Of a stretch of 50,362 nucleotides of DNA, positions 1-8,812 are shown one piece after another (within the stretch, counting starts at the first letter, position 1; the number at the start of each line of letters is the position of its first letter). Made by a program: the position numbers and the translations under genes. The notes below the pieces were generated by a model. The model was given only the letters and a program-made list of their open reading frames with translations. It had not been told where the DNA came from and did no database searches. This DNA comes from Hahella sp. HN01. GTDB lineage: Bacteria; Pseudomonadota; Gammaproteobacteria; Pseudomonadales; Oleiphilaceae. The DNA lies in the NCBI RefSeq assembly GCF_018986435.1, contig NZ_JAHMIN010000017.1, positions 95,093-145,454 on the forward strand, in the 5' to 3' direction.

Positions 1-377
1 CCCAGCGTGGGCGCCCCGCTGATTATCTCCGTCGCGAAGATCTTGGAGGCCAGTGGGTGGGTTTTCGCCAGCATCACCTTGGAGCGGATATAACGTCCCA
101 GGGCGTCCGCCGGACTGTCTTCCGGGCGGATGGCGTCGAAAGCGGAGTTCCAGAGTTCGACAATGTCGCTCAACACCGCCAGATAAAGGTCGTGCTTGCT
201 CTTGAAGTAATAATGAACATTGGCTTTGGGCAGCCCCGCTGTGTCGGCAATCTGCTGAACTGTCGCGCCCTTGAAACCGTGGCGGGCGAATTCAATTTCC
301 GCCGCCCGCAGGATAAGCATTTCATTCTTTTGCCTGATACGGCCCGGATTCTCCACACGGTTTGTTTTCAATACCAT
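1..377 (-). CDS. RutR-like TetR family regulator (3' end cut by window edge)
   Basis: Translating the minus strand from the ATG at 377 gives 125 residues with no stop before the window edge. Residues about 18-65 form a TetR helix-turn-helix (FARHGFKGATVQQIA, then GLPKANVHYYFKSK). The following helices (LYLAVLSDIVELW, then ASKIFATEIISGAP) resemble E. coli RutR, the pyrimidine-responsive regulator, more than a generic TetR. The gene lies last in a minus-strand series with an 8-oxoguanine deaminase and a purine-type ABC importer, so a repressor of purine or pyrimidine use is inferred. A RutR-type palindrome at 7066-7081 supports this. An in-frame ATG at 392 is an alternative start; neither start has a strong ribosome binding site. 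The ligand cannot be deduced. Confidence 0.85.
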   Translation of the reverse strand, partial: MVLKTNRVENPGRIRQKNEMLILRAAEIEFARHGFKGATVQQIADTAGLPKANVHYYFKSKHDLYLAVLSDIVELWNSAFDAIRPEDSPADALGRYIRSKVMLAKTHPLASKIFATEIISGAPTL

Positions 378-493
378 AGTCGCCCTAACCATCCCCTGCT
401 GCTTAATGGGTGAACAGTTCGCGGGCCGCCGCGACAACGGCGACGACGCCCACGGTTAACTCACTGAATTAACGTATTGTTCATGTTATCGCG

Positions 494-1855
494 TCAACTG
501 CAAGCGGCTTGGCGCAAACGCAGCGCCGCAGCGGTATGTTCCGCGCGCAATCGAGCCATATCCACATCCATAAGTTCGCTGTTTTTGACGCGCCAGTTCC
601 CGGCCACCATCACTGCATCCGCCTGATGGGCGCCACACAACACCAACGCCGCCAAGGGATCGCCTGCGCCGGAAAAGCGGTTCTCATCCAGCTTGAACAA
701 CGCCAGGTCCGCCTGCTTCCCAACGCCCAGCACGCCCAGTTCAGGACGTTTGAGCAGCTTCGCCGAGCCCTTGGTGGCCAGGTCCAGCGCCCATTGATGA
801 GTAATCTGGCCCGGCGCGTAGCGTAAGCGCTGTATTAACAGCGCCTGACGCACTTCCTGAATCATGTTGGAGCAATCATTGGAGGCGGAGCCGTCCACCG
901 CCAGCCCCACGGGTGCCCCTCGCCGTTGCAGGTCCAGCGTCTGACATACGCCGGAGCCAAGCAGCATATTGGAGCTGGGGCAATGCGCCACGCCTACGCC
1001 GCGCCGCCCGAGTTCGTCCATTTCTTCGTCGGTGAAGTGAATACCGTGAGCCAGCCAGACGCCTTCGTGCATCCAGCCCACTTCCGCCAGATACTCGACC
1101 GGCCGCACCCCATAAACCCGTATGCAGAAGTCATTTTCATCCTCGGTTTCCGCCAGATGGGTGTGCAGCAAAACGCCTTCCCGGGAGGCCAGATGATTGG
1201 TTTCCTGCATGAGTTCGCGAGTTACGGAGAATGGCGAACAAGGCGCTAGGGCGATCTGCAGCATGGAGCCGTCATTGGCGTCATGATAGGCGCGGATAAG
1301 GCGCAGGCTGTCATCCAGAATCGACTGCTCGTCCTGCACCACTGACTGGGGCGGCAGACCACCGTCTTTTTCGCCAAGACTCATGGAGCCCCGCGTCAAT
1401 ACCGCACGGATGCCCATCTTGCGCACCGCTTCCGCCTGAATATCGATGGCGTTATCGATCTGCATGGGAAAAAGATAGTGATGATCCGCCGCCGTGGTGC
1501 AACCTGACAACAGGAGTTCCATTGACGCCATCTCCGTGGCCAGACGCACCATGTCCGCATCCAGATGCGCCCATACTTTGTACAGGCTCTGCAGCCAGGG
1601 GAACAAGGGCTTGTTCAAGGCGTCGGGCAACGCCCGCGTCAAGGTCTGATAGAAATGATGATGGGTGTTGATCAAGCCCGGCAGCAATACATGCTGCGAC
1701 GCGTCGAAGGTTTCGTCATAAGGAATAGAAGGCGCGCCGCCAGCGGCCACCAGCTCAACGATTTGCGAGCCGCGCGTCACCACGCCGCCGCCAGCGTCGC
1801 AGTTCGCTTCCTGACCGTATATCGCCAGCGGATTCTTTATCCAGAGAGTCGTCAT
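494..1855 (-). CDS. 8-oxoguanine deaminase (amidohydrolase family)
   Basis: 453 residues, full length for the AtzA/TrzN-like amidohydrolases that include bacterial 8-oxoguanine deaminase, which converts 8-oxoguanine to urate and ammonia in the cytoplasm. Metal ligands are visible: the HxH pair at 65/67 in NTHHHFYQT, H233 in LHTHLAETEDE, H270 in LAHGIHF and D321 in VDGSASND. A composite N-terminal beta domain precedes the barrel. It follows the BMP-family binding protein with 87 bp between them and sits in a locus that degrades urate, so feeding urate into that pathway fits. Related deaminases act on isocytosine or s-triazines, so substrate assignment rests on context and overall similarity. 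Confidence 0.82.
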   Translation of the reverse strand: MTTLWIKNPLAIYGQEANCDAGGGVVTRGSQIVELVAAGGAPSIPYDETFDASQHVLLPGLINTHHHFYQTLTRALPDALNKPLFPWLQSLYKVWAHLDADMVRLATEMASMELLLSGCTTAADHHYLFPMQIDNAIDIQAEAVRKMGIRAVLTRGSMSLGEKDGGLPPQSVVQDEQSILDDSLRLIRAYHDANDGSMLQIALAPCSPFSVTRELMQETNHLASREGVLLHTHLAETEDENDFCIRVYGVRPVEYLAEVGWMHEGVWLAHGIHFTDEEMDELGRRGVGVAHCPSSNMLLGSGVCQTLDLQRRGAPVGLAVDGSASNDCSNMIQEVRQALLIQRLRYAPGQITHQWALDLATKGSAKLLKRPELGVLGVGKQADLALFKLDENRFSGAGDPLAALVLCGAHQADAVMVAGNWRVKNSELMDVDMARLRAEHTAAALRLRQAACS

Positions 1856-1891
1856 CAGATCACCCGTATTTTGATCGCCCTAATTACCAGA

Positions 1892-1908
1892 CGCCGGAAA
1901 TACCGGCG
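1892..1908 (-). other. intercistronic hairpin
   Basis: CGCCGG / CCGGCG arms around a 5-nt loop lie in the 87-bp gap between the BMP-protein stop and the deaminase start. There is no T-tract on the minus strand, so mRNA processing or 3'-end stabilisation of the highly expressed binding-protein message is more likely than full termination. Function is inferred. Confidence 0.3.
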
Positions 1909-1942
1909 CCGGGGCCATCATAAGTTAAAGCAGGACGGGCGC

Positions 1943-3040
1943 CTACTTGGGAAGCTCTCCTTCCACGCCTTCCACATACCAGTTCAGGGAGAGCAGATCC
2001 TCATCGCTCATCACTTCGCCGGCAGGCACTTTGACTGCGCCGCTTTGATCTTTGACCGGTCCCTGGAAGGGGTGCAGTTTACCGTCGATGATCGCCTGCT
2101 TACGCTCTTCCACCAATTTGACGACGTCTTCTGGAATCGCCGGATTCAAAGGCGCCAGCGCCGTCGCGCCGCTCGCCAGACCGCCCCAGAAGTCAGTTGA
2201 CGTCCAGGAGCCGTCCATTACAGATTTCACTTTCTCCAGATAGACCGGTCCCCAGTTATGGGTCGCCGCAGTCAGATGCGCGTCTTTGCCGTACAGAGAC
2301 ATGTCGGAGTGATAGCCAAACGCGTACACGCCTTTAGCTTGCGCCGCCTGGATAGGTCCAGGGGAATCCGTGTGCTGGTTAATGATGTCCGCGCCTTGCA
2401 GAATCAGAGTTTCCGCCGCTTCCCGTTCTTTCGCCGGATCGTACCAGGAGCTGACCCAAACCACTTTCACCACCGCTTTCGGGTTGACGCTGCGCAGGCC
2501 TTGGGTGAAAGCGTCGATGCCGCGCACCACTTCAGGAATCGGGAAGGAGCCGACATAGCCGACGATATTGGACTTGGTCATTTTGCCGGCGATAACGCCG
2601 GTCAGGTAACGGCCTTCATAAATACGGTCGAAGTAAGTCCCTACATTCTTCGCACGCTTGTAACCGCTGGCGTGTTCGAATTTCACTTTGGGAAACTGTT
2701 TGGCCACTTTCAGGGTCGGGTTCATGTAGCCGAAAGAAGTGGTGAAAATCAGATCGTTGCCGGATTTGGCCAATTGACGAATCACACGCTCTGCGTCCGC
2801 GCCTTCCGCCACGCTCTCAACATAGGTGGTTTTCACTTTATCGCCGAGCTGCTCTTCAACGTACTTGCGCGCTTTGTCGTGAGAATACGTCCAGCCCGCG
2901 TCGCCGGTGGGACCGACATAGACAAAACCGACCTTGACCGGCTCCGCCGCGGTCACCGACTGCGCCGACATGAACAACGCCAGTGCGACGCCTGCGGCTT
3001 TGGCGAAGCGCTGCGCCAACGATTTCTTTTCTTGCTTCAT
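1943..3040 (-). CDS. BMP-family ABC transporter substrate-binding protein
   Basis: 365 residues. The N terminus is a Sec signal peptide: basic MKQEKKSLAQRF, a hydrophobic stretch GVALALFMSA, and probable cleavage after VTA at residue 31. The mature part starts VKVGFVYVGPTGDAGW, typical of the BMP/PnrA/Med family of purine-nucleoside-binding periplasmic proteins. The fold continues with FTTSFGYMNP, GYVGSFPIPEVVRGIDAF and INQHTDSPG. It is the fourth gene of a minus-strand importer operon (ATPase, permease, permease, binding protein). With the neighbouring xanthine dehydrogenase and guanine/8-oxoguanine deaminases, the cargo is probably a purine base or nucleoside. No lipobox cysteine is present, so it should be a soluble periplasmic protein. 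Confidence 0.88.
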   Translation of the reverse strand: MKQEKKSLAQRFAKAAGVALALFMSAQSVTAAEPVKVGFVYVGPTGDAGWTYSHDKARKYVEEQLGDKVKTTYVESVAEGADAERVIRQLAKSGNDLIFTTSFGYMNPTLKVAKQFPKVKFEHASGYKRAKNVGTYFDRIYEGRYLTGVIAGKMTKSNIVGYVGSFPIPEVVRGIDAFTQGLRSVNPKAVVKVVWVSSWYDPAKEREAAETLILQGADIINQHTDSPGPIQAAQAKGVYAFGYHSDMSLYGKDAHLTAATHNWGPVYLEKVKSVMDGSWTSTDFWGGLASGATALAPLNPAIPEDVVKLVEERKQAIIDGKLHPFQGPVKDQSGAVKVPAGEVMSDEDLLSLNWYVEGVEGELPK

Positions 3041-3141
3041 ACAATGTAACCCCTTCAGCAGGATAGTTTTTGAGTTATCCGCAGCTCCTTGCGCATCGCC
3101 TGACCCAGGCCGTCCGGACCTGGCGCGTAATCCATCGATCG

Positions 3142-4068
3142 TTAGTCCGCCGGGTGAAACGGTTTGCCCAGCGATACCGGAGCATAGAGTTTCACCCTGG
3201 CTTTATCCGAGGACAGCATCACCAGCACGACAATAGTCGCCAGGTACGGCATGATCGCCAACAAATTCGGCGACACCGAAAAGCCCAGCCCCTGCGCTAC
3301 CAGATGCATGATGCTGAAAGCGCCAAACAAATAGGCCCCCAGCAACACCCGCTCGGCCTTCCAACTGGCGAACACCACCAGCGCCAGCGCAATCCAGCCG
3401 CGTCCGGCGGTCATGTTCTCCGCCCACAACGGGGTGTAGGCCAGCGATAAATAGGCGCCAGCCAGTCCCGCCATAGCCCCGCCGAACATCACCGCCAGAT
3501 AGCGAATTTTGAACACCGGCAGACCCGTCGCCTTGGCGGATTGCGGCGATTCGCCCACTGCTTTCAGCGCCAGTCCGGCATGGGACCGGTTCAAAAACAG
3601 GTAAACGCCGACAAACAGCCCGAATGAAAGATAGACCAGGGGATCATGACTGAACAGAATGCGACCGACGAAAGGAATGTCGGAAAGTAAAGGAATATGC
3701 CAGGGCTCGATGCCAACCAGCGGCGTGCCGACATAGTCGCTGCCGACAAAAGCGCTGAGCCCGGTTCCGAAAATGGTCAAAGCCAGACCCGTGGCGACCT
3801 GATTGGCGCTTAAGTTAAGCGCAATAAAGCCGAATAACAGAGACATCATCAGCCCCGCCGCCATGGCGAAGGTGACGCCCAGCCACAAATTGCCGGTCTC
3901 TAATGCGGCGATGAAACCGATCACCGCTCCCATCAGCATCATGCCTTCCTGACCCAGGTTGAGCACGCCGGACTTCTCACACACCAGCTCGCCCAGCGCG
4001 ACAAGTATCAGAGGCGTGCCCGTGCGCACGGTGGCGTACAGAATGTTGACTATCAGATCATAATCCAT
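3142..4068 (-). CDS. ABC transporter permease (RbsC/BmpC-type, second of pair)
   Basis: 308 residues with about eight to ten hydrophobic segments and the conserved N-terminal GELVCEKSGVLNLGQEGMMLMGA seen in the shorter permease of nucleoside-type (YufQ/NupQ-like) importers. GESPQSAKATGLPV is the cytoplasmic coupling loop that contacts the ATPase. It lies 12 bp downstream of the longer permease and is expected to form a heterodimeric inner-membrane channel with it. The family carries nucleosides and purine bases; the specific cargo is inferred from the purine-catabolic neighbours. Confidence 0.87.
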   Translation of the reverse strand: MDYDLIVNILYATVRTGTPLILVALGELVCEKSGVLNLGQEGMMLMGAVIGFIAALETGNLWLGVTFAMAAGLMMSLLFGFIALNLSANQVATGLALTIFGTGLSAFVGSDYVGTPLVGIEPWHIPLLSDIPFVGRILFSHDPLVYLSFGLFVGVYLFLNRSHAGLALKAVGESPQSAKATGLPVFKIRYLAVMFGGAMAGLAGAYLSLAYTPLWAENMTAGRGWIALALVVFASWKAERVLLGAYLFGAFSIMHLVAQGLGFSVSPNLLAIMPYLATIVVLVMLSSDKARVKLYAPVSLGKPFHPAD

Positions 4069-4080
4069 GACGACGCCCCG

Positions 4081-5217
4081 TTATTGTGAATGCGTGGAAA
4101 GGTTTGCGTCTGCGCCATTCACCAGGGCCGCGGACGATGGCTTGCGCAGGGCGCTAAAACGCGGACTGAGGCGGATGCGATAGGCGATCAGCACGTCACA
4201 GGCCAGCAGGAAAAACAGCAACATGCCCTGGAACAGGCCTGTCAGCGCCAATGGCAGGTTCAGCTCAATCTGCACCAGCTCGCCGCCGATGTAGATTAAC
4301 GCCATCAACATGCTCGACAGCAGAATGCCTACTGGATGCAAACGTCCCAGAAAGGCGACGATAATCGCCGCGTAGCCGTAGCCCGGCGAAACCTGCGGCA
4401 CCAGTTGCCCAATAGGCCCCGTCACTTCGCATACGCCAGCCAGCCCGGCCAAAGCGCCGCTCAATAACAGCGCCAGCCACACCAGACGACGCTCTTTAAA
4501 CCCGGCAAAGTGAGCCGCGCGGGTATCCAGCCCCAGCACTTTGATCTGAAATCCAACGAAGGTCTTGCTCAGCAACACCCACACCGCCACCAGAGCGAAC
4601 AACGCGAACAGGATGCCGATATGCATGCGGCTGTCTTCCAGCAACAACGGCAAAGTCACGGCTTCAGTGAAGAGGGCGGACTCAGGAAAATTGAAACCGC
4701 CAGGATCTTTGAGAGGTCCATGCACGCTAAACAGAAGCAAATTCAGGGCGATATAGTTCAGCATGATGGTGGTGAGTATTTCATTGGTGTTGAAATGGGT
4801 TTTCAACAGGGCGGGAATCGCCGCCCACGCCATGCCCGCCAGCGCGCCCGCCACCAACACCAGCGGCAGAGCGAATGCAGAGTCGCTTTCCAGAAACTGC
4901 AGCGCTACGCCGCCGCCGACCAGCGCGCCGAACAAGAGTTGTCCTTCCGCCCCGATATTCCAGACTTTACCCCGGTAACATACCGCCAAACCCAGGGCGC
5001 ACAGCATAATCGGCGCAGCTTTCACCCCCAGCTCGGTCCAGCCGTACAAGTCCGATACCGGCGCTATAAAGAAGGTATATAAAGTTTGCAGCGGGTCTTT
5101 ACCCAACGCCCAAAACAAGATGGAGCCGGTAATCAGCGTCAATGTTCCCGCCAGTATGGGAGAGAGATACGCCATCCAGCGGGAGTCGTCTACGCGACGC
5201 TCCAGTTTAAAAATCAT
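4081..5217 (-). CDS. ABC transporter permease (BmpB/YufP-type, first of pair)
   Basis: 378 residues, the longer partner of the permease pair. After a short cytoplasmic N terminus it shows hydrophobic segments such as LTLITGSILFWAL, then the family signature YRGKVWNIGAEGQLLFGALVG, further membrane helices, and the coupling-loop motif VLGLDTRAAHFAGF. It ends in a roughly 40-residue polar tail. It lies 50 bp downstream of the ATPase gene and 12 bp upstream of the second permease. It should form half of the inner-membrane pore of a nucleoside or purine importer. Confidence 0.87.
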   Translation of the reverse strand: MIFKLERRVDDSRWMAYLSPILAGTLTLITGSILFWALGKDPLQTLYTFFIAPVSDLYGWTELGVKAAPIMLCALGLAVCYRGKVWNIGAEGQLLFGALVGGGVALQFLESDSAFALPLVLVAGALAGMAWAAIPALLKTHFNTNEILTTIMLNYIALNLLLFSVHGPLKDPGGFNFPESALFTEAVTLPLLLEDSRMHIGILFALFALVAVWVLLSKTFVGFQIKVLGLDTRAAHFAGFKERRLVWLALLLSGALAGLAGVCEVTGPIGQLVPQVSPGYGYAAIIVAFLGRLHPVGILLSSMLMALIYIGGELVQIELNLPLALTGLFQGMLLFFLLACDVLIAYRIRLSPRFSALRKPSSAALVNGADANLSTHSQ

Positions 5218-5267
5218 TGCCCGGCCCCCTTCGCTAACATGTCAGCTTTGTTATGCTCTCTCATCCT

Positions 5268-6848
5268 TCAGGCTCCCACCGCTTGTTGCGGCGCGGGCTG
5301 CGACGACTCCAGAAAGTCGCCGCCCATCCAACCCCCGACTTCAGCGATGGTTGTCTCCCTGGTCTCTTTAATCGGCGAGATCTTGCCCACGTACAGAGCG
5401 CATATGCGGTCGCTGATGGCGAACAACTCGTCCAGGTCTTCCGACACCACCAGAATAGCAGCGCCACGGTCGCGCAGTTCGATCAACGCTTTGTGAATCG
5501 CCAATGCGGCGCCCACATCCACGCCCCAGGTCGGGTGCGCGGCGATCAGAAGCTTAGGATTCTGCAGGATTTCGCGGCCAATGATGAATTTTTGCAGGTT
5601 GCCCCCGGAGAGGCATTTAGCATGGGTTTCTGTGTTGGGGGCTTTAACATTGAAACGGGTGCGCACGGTTTCAGCGAATTTGCGCACCGCCGGCATGCTG
5701 ATCAGGCCGGCCTTGGTCAGTCCCTGAAAATAGCCGGTCAACAGTCCGTTCTCTTTTAGGCTCATATCCGGCACGGCGCCGCGGCCCAGCCGCTCTTCCG
5801 GCACAAAGCCCACTCCCAGTTTACGGCGCTGTCCAGACGTCATCGCCGCCACCGGTTGCGCCAGCAGGCGAATCGCTGCGGGGGAATCCAGAACCACCGT
5901 TTCCCCGCTCAGCGCCGCCAACAGCTCTTCCTGTCCGTTGCCGGCCACACCCGCCACACCGAGAATTTCACCGGCTTTCACGGTGAAGCTAAGGGACTCC
6001 AGGTTGACGCCGAAAGGATCATCCGTCTTCACCGACAGATTCTCTACAATTAGATAGTCTTCGCCGCCGGTCGTCTTCTCATGCTCCGCATGCACCGGCG
6101 TATCGTCGCCCACCATCAGGCGGGCAATGCTGTGATTGGTCTCTTCCGCCGGAACGCAATGACCGCTGACTCTGCCCGCCCGTAAAATAGTGGCGCTGTC
6201 GCACAGGGCGCGCACTTCATTCAGCTTGTGGCTTATAAATAGAATGCTGCAGCCTTCCTGGGACAGTTGCCGCAGGGTGGCGAATAACTGGTCGACTTCT
6301 TGAGGCGTTAATACTGAGGTCGGCTCATCCAGGATCAGCAGCTTGATATCCTGTAGCAGACAGCGCACGATTTCGACCCGCTGACGTTCGCCGATAGACA
6401 AGGTATGCACCAGACGATCCGGGTTCAGCGCCATGCCGTATTTGTCGGAGACCTCGCTGATGCGACGAGACAAAGCCGCGCGGTCGCGCACCTGCTCTTT
6501 GGGCAGACTGAGAGAAATGTTCTCAGCAACCGTAAGCGTTTCGAATAAAGAGAAGTGCTGGAACACCATACCGATGCCCAGTCTGCGCGCCGCGGCCGGA
6601 TCAGCGATCTCCACTGGCTCGCCTTCCCAGTAAATGACGCCGGCGTCAGGCCGGGTAACCCCGTAGATAATTTTCATTAAAGTGCTTTTGCCGGCCCCGT
6701 TCTCGCCGAGAAGGGCGTGCACTTCGCCAGGACGGATATTGAGATGTGCGCGATCATTAGCCAGGCAGCCAGGATACTGCTTGGTGATTCCCTGTAACTG
6801 CAGCCGGTAGTCCTTACTCGGCGGAGGAAGATCAATATCGATAGTCAT
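5268..6848 (-). CDS. ABC transporter ATP-binding protein, tandem nucleotide-binding domains
   Basis: 526 residues with two fused ABC ATPase domains, as in sugar and nucleoside importers (RbsA/NupO class). Domain 1 has Walker [10 protein letters not shown] (48-56), signature LSIGERQ (150-156) and Walker B LLILDEP (170-176). Domain 2 has the degenerate P-loop [11 protein letters not shown], signature LSGGNLQ and a substituted Walker B ([12 protein letters not shown]). This asymmetry is normal for the family, so one site is probably weak. It is the first gene of the minus-strand importer operon. Transcription should start in the gap at 6849-7342, where a minus-strand sigma54-like promoter and a RutR-type operator are seen. 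Confidence 0.9.
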   Translation of the reverse strand: MTIDIDLPPPSKDYRLQLQGITKQYPGCLANDRAHLNIRPGEVHALLGENGAGKSTLMKIIYGVTRPDAGVIYWEGEPVEIADPAAARRLGIGMVFQHFSLFETLTVAENISLSLPKEQVRDRAALSRRISEVSDKYGMALNPDRLVHTLSIGERQRVEIVRCLLQDIKLLILDEPTSVLTPQEVDQLFATLRQLSQEGCSILFISHKLNEVRALCDSATILRAGRVSGHCVPAEETNHSIARLMVGDDTPVHAEHEKTTGGEDYLIVENLSVKTDDPFGVNLESLSFTVKAGEILGVAGVAGNGQEELLAALSGETVVLDSPAAIRLLAQPVAAMTSGQRRKLGVGFVPEERLGRGAVPDMSLKENGLLTGYFQGLTKAGLISMPAVRKFAETVRTRFNVKAPNTETHAKCLSGGNLQKFIIGREILQNPKLLIAAHPTWGVDVGAALAIHKALIELRDRGAAILVVSEDLDELFAISDRICALYVGKISPIKETRETTIAEVGGWMGGDFLESSQPAPQQAVGA

Positions 6849-7029
6849 GCGCTGCCAAGCCTCTTTGGAACATTTTTGCTGTTTTTATTCTGTCCGGCTC
6901 CGGGGTTTGACGCCGGCCCAGGTCAAACAGGGGCCGCATCATCAACATAAACCCCGGCAATTTCAACCGCCCGAACCCGCTATTTCAGTGGGTTCAGACC
7001 GCCTTATGCCGGTTTGCGTTCATTCCGAA

Positions 7030-7045
7030 TGCAAATTTTTGGCCA
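7030..7045 (-). promoter_or_regulatory. sigma54-like promoter for the ABC importer operon
   Basis: Read on the minus strand it is TGGCCAAAAATTTGCA. GG and GC dinucleotides are exactly 10 nt apart, as needed at -24/-12, and TTGCA matches the -12 element fully. The -24 element has TGGC followed by two mismatches. The predicted start near 7019 leaves a leader of about 170 nt before the ATPase gene. This is a match by eye only. Confidence 0.4.
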
Positions 7046-7065
7046 TCTGGTCAGTTTTTTATTTA

Positions 7066-7081
7066 TTGACCAGTTGATCAA
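7066..7081. promoter_or_regulatory. RutR-type operator palindrome
   Basis: TTGACCAGTTGATCAA differs at one base from the established RutR consensus TTGACCA-N2-TGGTCAA. An additional TGGTCA half-site lies at 7048-7053. The site is placed between the two divergent sigma54-like promoters, 3 bp before the plus-strand one, so a repressor here could control both operons. The RutR-like gene at the left window edge is the obvious candidate protein. Confidence 0.6.
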
Positions 7082-7083
7082 CT

Positions 7084-7100
7084 TTGGCAAAACATTTGCT
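7084..7100 (+). promoter_or_regulatory. sigma54-like promoter for the xdhABC operon
   Basis: TTGGCAAAACATTTGCT matches the consensus YTGGCACGrNNNTTGCW at all but two of the specified positions, with 10 nt between GG (86-87) and GC (98-99). The predicted start is near 7111, giving a leader of about 230 nt. Nitrogen control of purine breakdown through sigma54 is known in other bacteria; here it is inferred from the motif. Confidence 0.5.
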
Positions 7101-7342
7101 AACCTTACATCGACGTTAAATTCCGCCTAATGTTCGATCAGATCTGACTTGAACTATAGGTTGACCGGATTTGTATGTAAATAATAACCTGACCATATAG
7201 ACAAGTTTTTTAAAGGGCGTAAGCTATAAGGACAGGCGTGGAAAACGAGCGGCTGTCTGCGCATGAAACTAAGCGGCGACATGCGGACGTTATAACAAAA
7301 AATTTTTAGTAAGCTGTAATAAAAAGACCAAGGTACGCCACG

Positions 7343-8812
7343 GTGATTCGATTTTTACTGAACGACGACGCCTTAGAGCTCGATAATTTTGACCCGGATT
7401 TGACCATTTTAGAGTTCTTGCGCACCAATAAGGGGCTGACCGGAACCAAAGAGGGCTGCGCCTCTGGCGACTGCGGCGCCTGCACCGCGGTGATCGCCAC
7501 AGAGGAAAACGGCGCATTAGCCTACCGCTCCATTAATACCTGCATTACCTTCCTGGGCGGGTTGCACGGCAAACAGCTCATTACCGTTGAATATCTTAAC
7601 CGGCGCGGCGCCTTGCACCCGGTGCAACAGGCCATGGTGGACCAGCACGGTTCTCAGTGCGGTTTCTGCACGCCGGGCTTCGTTATGTCCCTGTACGCCT
7701 TATATCAGCATAAACAGCAGAAAGCGGATACACGCGCCTGCTCACGTCAGGAAGGAGAGGCCTATCTGGCCGGCAATCTGTGCCGCTGCACCGGCTATCG
7801 CCCTATTCTGGACGCCGCCCGTCAGGCCACCTCACCTGAGCAACTGGCGCAAATCAAAGAGGATGAAGCCGCCATCTGCGCCAGACTGGCCGCTATCAAA
7901 GCACAGGGCCCGGGTTCCGTGACTCGTGAAGACCAAGGCGTCACCAAGCACTTTCACCTGCCAACGAATCTGGATCAGCTCGCCCAGTTTTACGATGCGG
8001 CCCCAAGCGCCCGCCTGCTGGCTGGCGGCACCGACCTAGCGTTGGAGGTCACCCAGCAGTTGAAGCAACTCGACAACATTATTTATGTCGGCGCGGTCGA
8101 TGAAATGAACGCGTTGACGGTGACTGAGGACACGCTGGAGATCGGCGCGGCCGTCACCTACGAGCGCGCTATGTCTGCGCTGTCCCAGGAATACCCTGAC
8201 ATAGAGCCCTTCCTGGAGCGCCTGGGCTCAATGCAGGTGCGCAACCAGGGCACCCTCGGCGGCAATATCGGCAACGCTTCTCCTATCGGCGACATGCCTC
8301 CGGTTCTGTTGGCGTTGAACGCCGTATTGACCTTGCGTAAGGGCGAACAAAGCCGCCGCCTGCCGCTGGACCAGTTTTTCCTGGATTACAAGAAAACCGC
8401 CTTGCAGCCCGGCGAGTTCATCGCATCCATCAGCATTCCCCGCGCCCGCCCGGACGCCAGCCTGCATCTATATAAAGTCAGCAAGCGTTTGGAGGATGAC
8501 ATTTCCGCCGTGTGTCTGGCCTGTTATCTCAAGATCGAGAACGGCTCAGTGGCGGAGATCCGACTTGGCGTCGGCGGTATGGCGGCGATACCCAAACGCG
8601 CCATGCTTACCGAACAGGCTATGTTGCAACAACCCTGGACGCCAGACACTATCCAAGCGGCCCAGACGGCGATCATGCAGGAGTTTTCACCTTTGAGCGA
8701 TGTTCGCGCCAGCGCCGATTACCGGCGCAAAGTGGCTGCTAATCTGTTGCAGCGGTTGTATATTGAAAGCGCCGATGGGGCGGTGGCGACGAGGGTATTT
8801 CACTATGCGTGA
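7343..8812 (+). CDS. xdhA: xanthine dehydrogenase small subunit
   Basis: 489 residues with a GTG start preceded by AAGG 9 nt upstream. It carries the [2Fe-2S] and FAD modules of xanthine dehydrogenase. The plant-type ferredoxin cluster uses C39, C44, C47 and C67, and the second cluster uses C106, C109, C147 and C149 (CGFCTPG and NLCRCTGYRP). The FAD domain follows, with LAGGTDLALE and GTLGGNIGNASPIGD. It transfers electrons from the molybdenum subunit XdhB to NAD+ during oxidation of hypoxanthine and xanthine to urate. Its stop overlaps the xdhB start by 8 bases, consistent with translational coupling. It is the first gene of the plus-strand purine-degradation operon. Confidence 0.95.
   Translation: MIRFLLNDDALELDNFDPDLTILEFLRTNKGLTGTKEGCASGDCGACTAVIATEENGALAYRSINTCITFLGGLHGKQLITVEYLNRRGALHPVQQAMVDQHGSQCGFCTPGFVMSLYALYQHKQQKADTRACSRQEGEAYLAGNLCRCTGYRPILDAARQATSPEQLAQIKEDEAAICARLAAIKAQGPGSVTREDQGVTKHFHLPTNLDQLAQFYDAAPSARLLAGGTDLALEVTQQLKQLDNIIYVGAVDEMNALTVTEDTLEIGAAVTYERAMSALSQEYPDIEPFLERLGSMQVRNQGTLGGNIGNASPIGDMPPVLLALNAVLTLRKGEQSRRLPLDQFFLDYKKTALQPGEFIASISIPRARPDASLHLYKVSKRLEDDISAVCLACYLKIENGSVAEIRLGVGGMAAIPKRAMLTEQAMLQQPWTPDTIQAAQTAIMQEFSPLSDVRASADYRRKVAANLLQRLYIESADGAVATRVFHYA

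Larger units (their letters stand above)
6849..7342. other. divergent regulatory region between importer and xanthine dehydrogenase operons
   Basis: 494 bp with no convincing reading frame. It holds, from left to right, a GAACCCgC/GtGGGTTC hairpin (6973-6995), a TTGCGTTC-N5-GAATGCAA imperfect palindrome (7014-7034), a minus-strand sigma54-like promoter (7030-7045), a CTGGTCA / TGACCAG inverted pair (7047-7073), a RutR-type palindrome (7066-7081) and a plus-strand sigma54-like promoter (7084-7100). An AT-rich stretch follows up to the xdhA ribosome binding site (AAGG at 7330-7333). Confidence 0.6.

Noticed and set aside
2258-3049. 263-codon plus-strand frame opposite the BMP-family protein
   Set aside because: It mirrors a gene with a clear signal peptide and family motifs, and its translation is Arg/His-rich as expected for an antisense shadow.
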